Assembly: GCA_903813345.2 (NCBI GenBank)
Contig: CAIIXF020000011.1
Location: 8,272,571-8,336,570, forward strand
Direction: 5' to 3'
DNA from: Owenia fusiformis
Lineage: Eukaryota > Annelida > Polychaeta > Sabellida > Oweniidae
DNA length: 64,000 nt
In this document: positions 14,301 through 25,600 of the stretch, in pieces
Numbering within the stretch: the stretch's first letter is position 1
How the letters are laid out: the number at the start of each line of letters is the position of its first letter
Program-made: the position numbers and the translations under genes
The notes under the pieces: generated by a model
Databases searched by the model: none
Told to the model about the DNA's origin: nothing
What the model saw: only the letters and a program-made list of their open reading frames with translations

Positions 14301-17300
14301 TTCATCTTATGTCCGTTTTTCAGTTAAAAAACATGGCACTGGCCAGGAATCGAATCATAGCCAGCTGCATGACAGACGAGCATACTTCCACTGAACCAAC
14401 AGTGCCTTCATGTCAAACTAAATTATGATTCATATGAATATTCTCATTCATCTTATGTCAGTTTTTGAATTAAAAAAACATTGCACTGGCCAGGAATCGA
14501 ATCATAGCCAGCTAGCATGACAGGCGAGCATACTACCACTGTACCACCAGTGCCTTCATGTCAAACTAAATTATGATTCATATGAATATTTTAATTCATC
14601 TTTTGTCAGTTTTTCAATTAAAAAAACACTGCATTGGCCAGGAATCGAATCATAGTCAGCTGCATGACAGGCAAGCATACTACCACTGAACCACCAGTGC
14701 TTTCAGGTCGATCCAAATTATGATTCATAAGAATATTCTCATTCATCTTATGTCAGTTTTTCAATAAAAAAACATGGCACTGGCCAGGAATCGCATCATA
14801 GCCAGCTGCATGACAGACGAGCATACTTCCACTGAACCAACAGTGCCTTCAGGTCAAACTAAATTATGATTCATGAATATTGTAATTCATCTTATGTCAG
14901 TTTTTGAATTAAAAAATACATTGCACTGGCCAGGAATCGAATCATAGCCAGCTGCATGACAGGCGAGCATACTACCACTGAACCACCAGTGCCTTCATGT
15001 CAAACTAAATTATGATTCATATGAATATTCTAATTCATCTTATGTCAGTTTTTGAATTTTAAAAAAAACATTGCACTGGCCAGGAATCGAATCATAGCCA
15101 GCTGCATGACAGGTGAGCATACTACCACTGAACCACCAGTGCCTTCATGTCAAACTAAATTATGATTCATATGAATATTCTAATTCATATTATGTCAGTT
15201 TTTGAATTTAAAAACAACAACATTGCACTGGCCAGGAATCGAATCATAGTCAGCTGCATGACAGGCAAGCATACTACAACAGAACCACCAGTGCTTTCAG
15301 GTCGATCCAAATTATGATTCATGAATATTGTTATTCATCTTATGTCAGTTTTAAATAAAAAAAACAAAAAAAACAAACATTGCACTTGACTGGAATCGAA
15401 TCATGGCCAGCTGTATGACAGGCGAGCATATTACAACTGAACCACCGGTGCCTTCAGGTTAAACTAAATTATGATTCATTAATATTGTAATTCATCTTAT
15501 GTCCGTTTTTAAATTTAAAAAACATTGCACTGGCAAGGAATCGAATCATAGCCAGCTGCATGACAGGCGAGCATACTTCCTCTGAACCACCAGTGCCTTC
15601 ATGTCAAACTAAATTATGATTCATATAAATATTCCAATTCATCTTATGTCAGTTTTTGAATTTAAAAAAAACATTGCACTGGCCAGGAATCGAATCATAG
15701 CCAGCTGCATGACAGGTGAGCATACTACCACTGAACCAACAGTGCCTCCATGTCAAACTAAATTATGATTCATATGAATATTGTAATTCATCTTTTGTCA
15801 GTTTTTAAATTTAAAAAAAACACAAAAAACATTGCACTGGCCAGGAATCGAATCATAGCCAGCTGCATGACAGGCAAGCATACTACAACAGAACCACCAG
15901 CGCTTTCAGCTCGATCCAAATTATGATTCATGAATATTGTTATTCATCTTATGTCAGTTTTAAATAAAAAAAAACAAAAAAACAAACATTGCACTTGACT
16001 GGAATCGAATCATGGCCAGCTGTATGACAGGCGAGCATATTACAACTGAACCACCGGTGCCTTCAGGTTAAACAAAATTATGATTCATTAATATTGTAAT
16101 TCATCTTATGTCAGTTTTTAAATTTAAAAAACATTGCACTGGCAAGGAATCGAATCATAGCCAGCTGCATGACAGGCGAGCATACTTCCACTGAACCACC
16201 AGTGCCTTCATGTCAAACTAAATTATGATTCATATAAATATTCTAATTCATCTTATGTCAGTTTTTGAATTTAAAAAAAAACATTGCACTGGCCAGGTAT
16301 CGAATCATAGCCAGCTGCATGACAGGTGAGCATACTACCACTGAACCAACAGTGCCTTCATGTCAAACTTAATTATGATTCATATAAATATTCTAATTCA
16401 TCTTTTGTCAGTTTTTAAATTAAAAAAAAACACTGCATTGGCCAGGAATCGAATCATAGTCAGCTGCATGACAGGCAAGCATACTACCACTGTACCACCA
16501 GTGCCTTCAGGTTAAATTAAATTATGATTTATGAATATTGTAATTCATCTTATTGTAGTTCTTAAATTAAAAAAAAATATTGCACTGGCCATGAATCGAA
16601 TCATAGCCAGCTGCATGACATACGAGCATACTTCCACTGAACCAACAGTGCCTTCATGTCAAACTAAATTATGATTCATATGAATATTCTCATTCATCTT
16701 ATGTCAGTTTTTGAATTAAAAAAACATTGCACTGGCCAGGAATCGAATCATAGCCAGCTGCATGACAGGCGAGCATACTACCACTGAACCACCATTGCCT
16801 TCATGTCAAACTAAATTATGATTCATATTAATATTTTAATTCATCTTTTGTCAGTTTTTAAATTAAAAAAAACCACTGCATTGGCCAGGAATCGAATCAT
16901 AGTCAGCTGAATGACAGGCAAGCATACTACCACTTAACCACCAGTGCTTTCAGGTCGATCCAAATTATGATTCATAAGAATATTCTCATTCATCTTATGT
17001 CCGTTTTTCAGTTAAAAAACATGGCACTGGCCAGGAATCGAATCATAGCCAGCTGCATGACAGACGAGCATACTTCCACTGAACCAACAGTGCCTTCAGG
17101 TCAAACGAAATTATGATTCATATGAATATTCTAATTCATCTTATGTCAGTTTTTGAATTTAAAAAAAACATTGCACTGGCCAGGAATCGAATCATAGCCA
17201 GCTGCATGACAGGTGAGCATACTACCACTGAACCACCAGTGCCTTCATGTCAAACTAAATTATAATTCATATGAATATTCTAATTCATCTTTTGTCAGTT

Positions 17301-19280
17301 TTTAAATAAAAAAAACATTGCATTGGCCAGGAATCGAATCATAGTCAGCTGCATGACAGGCAAGCATACTACCACTGATCCACCAGTGCTTTCAGGTCGA
17401 TCTAAATTATGATTCATGAATATTGTTATTCATCTTATGTCATTTTAAATAAAAAAACAAAAAAACAAACATTGCACTTGACTGGAATCGAATCATGGCC
17501 AGCTGTGTGACAGGCGAGCATATTACAACTGAACCACCAGTGCCTTCAGGTTAAACTAAATTATGATTCATTAATATTGTAATTCATCTTATGTCAGTTT
17601 TTAAATTTAAAAAACATTGCATTGGCCAGGAATCGAATCATAGTCAGCTGCATGACAGGCGAGCATACTTCCACTGAACCAACAGTTCCTTCAGGTCAAA
17701 CTAAATTATGATTCATGAAAATTGTAATTCATCTTATGTCAGTTTTTAAATTTAAAAAACATTGCACTGGCCAGGAATCGAATCATAGCCAGCTGAATGA
17801 CAGGTGAGCATACTACCACTGAACCACCAGTGCCTTCAGGTTAAATTAAATTATGATTCATGAATATTGTAATTTATCTCATGGCAGTTCTTAAATTAAA
17901 AAAAAAACGTTGCACTGACCAGGAATCGAATCATAGCCAGCTGCATGACAGGCGGGCATACTACCACTGAACCACCAGTGCCTTCATGTCAAACTAAATT
18001 ATGATTCATATGAATATTCTAATTCATCTTATGTCAGTTTTTGAATTTAAAAAAAACATTGCACTGGCCAGGAATCGAATCATAGCCAGCTGCATGACAG
18101 GCGAGCATACTACCACTGAACCACCAGTGCCTTCATGTCAAACTAAATTATGATTCATATGAATATTCTAATTCATCTTATGTCAGTTTTTGAATTTAAA
18201 AAAAAACCATTGCACTGGCCAGGAATCGAAGCATAGCCAGCTGCATGACAGGTGAGCATACTACCACGTAACCACCAGTGCCTTCATGTCAAACTAAATT
18301 ATGATTCATATGAATATTCTAATTCATATTATGTCAGTTTTTGAATTTAAAAAATACATTGCACTGGCCAGGAATCGAATCATAGTCAGCTGCATGACAG
18401 GCAAGCATACTACAACAGAACCACTAGTGCTTTCAGGTCGATCCAAATTATGATACATGAATATTGTTATTCATCTTATGTCAGTTTTAAATAAAAAAAC
18501 AAAAAACAACAACATTGCACTTGAATGGAATCGAATCATGGCCAGCTGTATGACAGGCGAGCATATTACAACTGAACCACCGGTGCCTTCAGGTTAAACT
18601 AAATTATGATTCATTAATATTGTAATTCATCTTATGTCAGTTTTTAAATTTAAAAAACATTGCACTGGCAAGGAATCGAATCATAGCCAGTTGCATGACA
18701 GGCGAGCATACTTCCACTGAACCACCAGTGCCTTCATGTCAAACCAAATTATGATTCATATAAATATTCTAATTCATCTTATGTCAGTTTTTGAATTAAA
18801 AAAAAAACATTGCACTGGCCAGGTATCGAATCATAGCCAGCTGCATGACAGGTGAGCATACTACCACTGAACCACCAGTGCCTTCATGTCAAACTAAATT
18901 ATGATTCATATGCATATTCTAATTCATCTTTTGTCAGTTTTTAAATTTAAAAAAACATTGCATTGGCCAGGAATCGAATCATAGCCAGCTGCATGACAGG
19001 TGAGCATACTACCACTGAACCAACAGTGCCTTCATGTCAAACTAAATTATGATTCATATGAATATTGTAATTCATCTTTTGTCAGTTTTTAAATTAAAAA
19101 AAAAACACAAAAATAACATTGCACTGGCCAGGAATCGAATCATAGCCAGCTGCATGTCAGGCAAGCATACTACAACAGAACCACCAGTGCTTTCAGGTCG
19201 ATCCAAATTATGATTCATGAATATTGTTATTCATCTTATGTCAGTTTTAAATAAAAAAAACAAAAAACAAACATTGCACT

Positions 19281-19745
19281 TGAATGGAATCGAATCATAG
19301 TCAGCTGTATGACAGGCAAGCATACTACAACAGAACCACCAGCGCTTTCAGGTCGATCCAAATTATGATTCATGAATATTGTTATTCATCTTATGTCAGT
19401 TTTAAATAAAAAAAACAAAAAACAAACATTGCACTTGAATGGAATCGAATCATAGTCAGCTGTATGACAGGCAAGCATACTACAACAGAACCACCAGCGC
19501 TTTCAGGTCGATCCAAATTATGATTCATGAATATTGTTATTCATCTTATGTCAGTTTTAAATAAAAAAAACAAAAAACAAACATTGCACTTGAATGGAAT
19601 CGAATCATAGTCAGCTGTATGACAGGCAAGCATACTACAACAGAACCACCAGCGCTTTCAGGTCGATCCAAATTATGATTCATGAATATTGTTATTCATC
19701 TTATGTCAGTTTTAAATAAAAAAAACAAAAAACAAACATTGCACT
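19281..19745 (-). repeat. Three identical 155-bp units in a row inside the tRNA-like array
   Basis: Copies starting at 19281, 19436 and 19591 read the same base for base over 155 bp. The unit just upstream is the same subfamily but differs at a few sites (CCACCAGTG instead of CCACCAGCG). Elsewhere neighbouring units usually differ by several changes, so this stretch marks a very recent local amplification, or an assembly artefact. Confidence 0.85.
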
Positions 19746-21190
19746 TGACTGGAATCGAATCATGGCCAGCCGTATGACAGGCGAGCATATTACAACTGAA
19801 CCACCGGTGCCTTCAGGTTAAACTAAATTATGATTCATTAATATTGGAATTCATCTTATGTCAGTTTTTAAATTTAAAAAACATTGCACTGGCAAGGAAT
19901 CGAATCATAGCCAGCTGCATGACAGGCGAGCATACTTCCACTGAACCACCAGTGCCTTCATGTCAAACTAAATTATGATTCATATAAATATTCTAATTCA
20001 TCTTATGTCAGTTTTTGAATTTAAAAGAAAACATTACACTGGCCAGGTATCGAATCATAGCCAGCTGCATGACAGGTGAGCATACTACCACTGAACCAAC
20101 AGTGCCTTCATGTCAAACTAAATTATGATTCATATGAATATTCTAATTCATCTTTTGTCAGTTTTTAAATTTAAAAAAACCACTGCATTAGCCAGGAATC
20201 GAATCATAGCCAGCTGCATGACAGGCGAGCATACTTCCACTGAACCAACAGTGCCTTCAGGTCAAACTAAGTTATGATTCATATGAATATTGTAATTCAT
20301 CTTATGTCAGTTTTTGAACTAAAAAAAATATTGCACTGGCCAGGAATCGAATCATAGCCAGCTGCATGACAGGTGAGCATACTACCACTGAACCACCAGT
20401 GCGTTCATGTCAAACTAAATTATGATTCATATGAATATTCTAATTCATCTTTTGTCAGTTTTTAAATTAAAAAAACATTGCATTGGCCAGGAATCGAATC
20501 ATAGTCAGCTGCATGACAGGCAAGCATACTACAACAGAACCACCAGTGCTTTCAGGTCGATCCAAATTATGATTCATGAATATTGTTATTCATCTTATGT
20601 CAGTTTTAAATAAAAAAACAACAAAAAAACAAACATTGCACTTGACTGGAATCGAATCATGGCCAGCTGTGTGACAGGCGAGCATATTACAACTGAACCA
20701 CCAGTGCCTTCAGGTCAAACGAAATTATGATTCATGAAAATTGTAATTCATCTTATGTCAGTTTTTAAATTTAAAAAACATTGCACTTGCCTGGAATCGA
20801 ATCATGGCCAGCTGTGTGACAGGCGAGCATATTACAACTGAACCACCGGTGCCTTCAGGTTAAACTAAATTATGATTCATGAAAATTGTAATTCATCTTA
20901 TGTCAGTTTTTAAATTTAAAAAACATTGCACTGGCCAGGAATCGAATCATAGCCAGCTGCATGACAGGTGAGCATACTACCACTGAACCACCAGTGCCTT
21001 CAGGTTAAATTAAATTATGATTCATGAATATTGTAATTTATCTCATGGCAGTTCTTAAATTAAAAAAAACGTTGCACTGACCAGGAATCGAATCATAGCC
21101 AGCTGCATGACAGGCGAGCATGCTACCACTGAACCACTAGTGCCTTCAGGTTAATACTAAAGTATGATTCATAAAATATGTAATTTTAGC

Positions 21191-22608
21191 TTTTAGCAAT
21201 TTACGCACTACATGGACGTGAAGAGAGGGGGGATGAGTTAGGACCTTTTAAAAAATTGTGTAAATATTTCGAAAACAGTTTAGATCTACAATTTTAACCC
21301 ATATCGTTTATGTAGCTTAAGTGAGGAATTAAATCGACGATTCTGTCGTCTTCCGAGTTTTTTTGCAAACATGTACATTTTCTAAAACATAAGATACTGA
21401 TACATGTTTGTGTGAAAAATGTCGTGGGGATTCTGCCTACAACGCGTGAAATAAGGAAAAAAGAAATATCGTACCTTCTACGATCCGACATTTTGTTCCC
21501 GAAACGAATCGTTTCGGTAACCAGCGTAATCGAGCGGATCACCAGTGATAATGTAAAATAGAGGAAATTGCGCCTATGCATAATCATTCCCCGGTTCAAC
21601 ATATTTCTAGTGATGAAATATGCTTGTATCAACATTCCGCTTGGTTCCCCACTAACAGACAGTGTGCCTGTATGCACCTTTTGGTTATATAATAATAATA
21701 AAACACAATGTTCAGATGTTGCAACATTCCAAAACCATTAAAATATTGATTGGCTATATAAAATCTAAATGGCAAGAAATGAGTGTGTTGAAAATTCGCT
21801 TTGCCCCAATCTACCATTTCCCATTGGTTAACCATGGGTTCTACCATCTTTTTTGATTCATCAAATTTGACATCAATTTTAAACATATTGTAAAGGAGAG
21901 ATTAAATTGAAAATTTCCTGAAATATAGAAAATATAGTCAAGGTACATTATCAGTTTTTCTTTCGTTTCGGGCTTAGAAAATGGAGTTCAAACATACATG
22001 GGGTTTAACATGTAAACCTATGAGGAAGAAGACCGGTCCTTAACTTTTCTTTGGGTGTATTGTTTCGATATTTATTTTTGAATAGCCCATTAAATGGGAT
22101 GAGTAATTGTTTTTAGCATTAACCCTGCAGTCTGTTCAAATATTGCTTGCCAGTTTTTGTCTCTGTCATATAAAGTTAAAGGCCCCGCGTAAAGTTCAAA
22201 GCAAACGCCTCCAATGTGGCATTGCGAAACCTTATTAAAATGTGAGACGTGAATTTCAAAGAGTTTTTATTGAAGGACTTTTAGTTTTAAAGTTAAGTAG
22301 CCTAAATAAAGGAAAGATAAATATCTTAAAACTTTAAAAACCTGACGCCACTACATACTGTCTACATAAAAATAATTTAAAGGGGGAGATAGTGACAACT
22401 CCGACAAAATAATAACTGACAACTTCTTCCAGCTTTTATTTTTCTGTTATTCAAAATTAATGTATCCGAGTACAAAATAACGCCCCGCGACACCTTTTTA
22501 AATTTTTCCTTCGCGGAGATTTGATAGAGAAATATTGAAATTAATAAACCTAAATTAATTGTACCTAAATACTGAACGGGTATACTTCAACTTTGACATT
22601 TTATTTAG
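21191..22608. other. Unique/old-repeat region between the satellite and the first recognised lectin exon
   Basis: No convincing coding exon was found here, including the signal-peptide exon expected for the gene downstream. Two old dispersed repeats are visible. Bases ~21310-21560 resemble 31305-31420, sharing 'gtgagg.attaaatcga.gat' and later 'atcgagcgg/tgga..accagtg'. Bases ~21800-22075 resemble 53900-54190, sharing 'ttaacatgtaaacctatgag' and a 'ggtccttaactttt' end. The minus-strand open frames of 85-127 codons in this stretch have no recognisable domain. Confidence 0.6.
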
Positions 22609-25600
22609 GTGAAACAAAATCAGCAAATGTGTGCGTTAGAGAAGGTATGGTATTGGAATGCCAGGAAGATGAAATAATTCGAATTCTTAGTGCTACATAT
22701 TGGTACTCAGCGAATCAGACTAAATCGATAGTAAAGCAATGTGAGAAACATCCAAACGACACATGCTTCAGGGAAGACCCAGATTCCTTCATTACAGAGT
22801 GTGCTGGGAAGCAGGTAAGAGAAAATTGCAAAACTCATGAGAACTTCTCAAAATGATGTCTTTTCTTTATATTGTCCAGTTTCTCGATTTATGATTTTTG
22901 TTGTGTGTTTTCAGGTTTGTGAAACGCACATTGACAACAAGGTACTGTTTGACTGTGACAAGAAGGCCAACTATGTGGAGGTGAAATATACGTGTGATCA
23001 AAGTACGTAAAAAGCAACAATACAAGACAAGTTACTTTAATGAAATACTCAACAGGGTTCGAATAAATTTTCAACTGGGTGCCATGTTATTTTCAATTTT
23101 TCAACAGGGTGTGTACTGTAGGCTATGGGGCTGAGTATATTGATTTCTCATGACACTTGAAACAGCGATATCTCGAAGACTAACCGTCGGATTTACTCAT
23201 TTATGCAATGGAAACACGAGGTTATAAGACATGTTCTAGGCATTTTCAGACGTAATCATGATACTCACAAATGATACCCTGCGTGCAGAGTCTAGTTATA
23301 ATAACTCTTTTATAATCCAAACCTGAGGGGTCTGTGAAATACGCTATGGTATTTTTGATCACATGGTACTGAATCAGCCAATCAAATCACACAATTGCAA
23401 TTTCTAGCAATGATATAATTAGAACAGGTATTGCCCTCCATAAAATGAAATATTTGCTTATTACAACGTATACGTAAAAAATATTTTCGTTACTAACGCC
23501 ATATTTCAATTTATTCATATTAACAATATGCCCGCTATGACCTTAATATAGTGAGGTTGCGTCCGTTTACGTCATACTTAATTCTTTTGATTACTGTTTT
23601 ATTTATCCCGTACCACATAAAATATGTAAAGCATCCCTCTCTTTGATATTAAAGAAATTATAGTCCAATAGACTAGATGCGAGTAGAAATAATCTTGATT
23701 TACGTCATTAAATATTCAAAATTCAGTCAAAGTGTTGTCATATTTGAAATCTGCATGTAAAAGTACATCTAGAAATATGGTTTCGAAAATTGTCTATCAA
23801 CTTTGAAAATTTGATTTTTTTGAAAATGTGACTTCTTGTTCGGGTTGAATCCCCATAGACCCCATGTTACAAAAAAAGTGAATTATCTTATCTTGTATTG
23901 GACAAATAACATTTTCTTTTACTGGACATATTTTAATTTGCATAACTATTAGATACATAAGGGTTATATGAAAATTGAACCACGCAAATGGATGTAATTT
24001 ATTAATTTAAAGGGAACTTTCTAATATATCCGCCATGCTATCTGACCCGAGCGAGCCATCTGGTGGTGAATCTGGTATCTACCTACTCGCATCTGCGTTA
24101 TTGTCACGTGAAAGAGGAAACCATCGGGTGTCCAAAAGCAAACTATCCATACTCGCATCCAAACTCATTTAGTTTGTTTTTGCAGAGACGCATCTAATAG
24201 ATTTATGTAGTAAGGTGACACGAACGATCCTGGGAGAGGGCATCATTGAAAGCCCCAACAACCCCTACTCCATACCTCCTGCCGCCGAAGAATGCTTTTG
24301 TGTTATCAACATTAACAGCGTGCTGGAGGGAGACGGACGTCTTTTGTTTAGGTAACATATCAATTTTGTATTTTCAAAGAAGGCTTAAATGTTCGAATGG
24401 ATCATACGATGGCCTATAAAGGGAGTATCAGATCTAGGGAGCAACCTAAACAAAACATATCTTAATTTTAGAATATTTTGGGCTCATATTATTCGTCGTC
24501 ATGTTTATTTTTAAAATTGCCATACTGTGTTCTTTTCTCTATAAATGTGATAACCACGCATTTATCCACACATTGATGGCAAATTGAGCATTTTGAATCT
24601 TGAATAACTTCAATGTATAACATAATGTGCATCTTTTGCGAGATTATATTTGAGATGTTAAAGAATATATTGGCCACGTGGCAGGTTAATTGCACATGTT
24701 GCTTGCAATTTTGTTATCACTTGGAACTCTGCTTTAAAACGTATTTAATAGCATACATATTTCGTTCGAAATAGTTGCCATGCCACAATAATCAAATGTC
24801 AAGGGACTCGAGGCATAATTATATAGAAGGTAATGCGTCAGTTATTATTTTTCAAGGATGTTAAAAAAAACGTATAATAAAAAAAAATTAATGTTACAGC
24901 CTTGTTGGAACTCATCTTATGGGAGACCAAGAGAGATGTCTACAGTATTTGAAGGTTGGAGACAAGAAGCGTCATAAGGAGTTATGTGGAACTATGGATA
25001 GCGATATACCTTTCCAGCAGTTTTTTTCAACAAAGGAACAAATCATTCAAGTCTCGTTCAGGAACAACTATCCCAAAAACCACGGATCGTTTAGGTTACT
25101 GTTCCAAGGTATAAAATCATTACGCTTATTTTTCTGGCCATACCTGTATACTAATTATTTCCCACCCTAGAGTCTAGTGATACGACGTCAGATACTGTAC
25201 ATCGCGGCATTTTACTGCATTTTTAATGCGTACTTACTTTTAAAACCGCAATATCTCGACAGCAAAATCATATTTTTCTACAATTTTTCGTCATCAGTTG
25301 ATCACGTATGTCCATGAACTATTTTGCCTATCAGAATTCCAAATAACTGATTTGGGACTTTTTAAATGAGAATCACGCAAGCCGTATTATGCGACTTTCT
25401 ATGCTAAAACCGGGTGTCGACTGTAACATTTTGAAGAAAAGTGATTTTAATTCTAAACGAAAAATGAAGATAACTTTTTCATTTCCCAACGGATCTTTCT
25501 CAAATTTTCACAATATTTAAATTCACCATCTTGGAAAAGACAAACAGATTCTGTGTGATGACGTCATAATATAACAATGCTAACTTAACGCTTATATTTA

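Larger units (their letters stand above)
1..21190 (-). repeat. Giant tandem array of tRNA-Gly-like Pol III units (about 145 copies)
   Basis: The whole stretch is one satellite with a unit of about 140-155 bp, mostly near 146. On the minus strand each unit contains a 71-nt tRNA-like body starting GCACTGGTGGTTCAGTGG (A box) and ending with the B-box-like GATTCGATTCC, then CCAGTGC, A and an oligo-T run of 5-10. The rest of the unit is an AT-rich spacer with a palindrome, ATTCATATGAAT or ATTCATGAAT. The body matches animal tRNA-Gly(GCC) best, including the 71-nt length. Two features differ from a normal tRNA: the anticodon is GTC, and only 2 of 5 T-stem pairs form. Units differ by point changes, small indels in the A-tract and swaps between subfamilies. 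The array is cut by the left window edge and ends near 21190, where the unit sequence decays into unique DNA. Known family fact: an A box, a B box and a T run together make a Pol III gene. Whether these units are transcribed is inference. Confidence 0.93.

Noticed and set aside
4886-20613. Several 63-81-codon plus-strand frames in the first 21 kb with recurring 'HSQLHDRQAYYNRTTSAF' peptides
   Set aside because: They are translations of the antisense strand of the tRNA-like satellite and appear only where indels happen to keep a frame open.
1-21190. CRISPR-like array
   Set aside because: Direct repeats with spacers might suggest it, but the whole unit is repeated including the 'spacers', the units contain tRNA promoter boxes, and the genome is clearly animal.
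21294-21886. Two overlapping minus-strand frames of 127 and 85 codons
   Set aside because: They overlap an old dispersed repeat and have no domain; two overlapping frames on one strand cannot both be real and neither is supported.
23673-24095. Small MITE in the lectin intron bounded by 'agatgcgagtag' inverse words
   Set aside because: Only about 12 bases match, a third copy of the word lies at ~24150, and no target duplication is visible.
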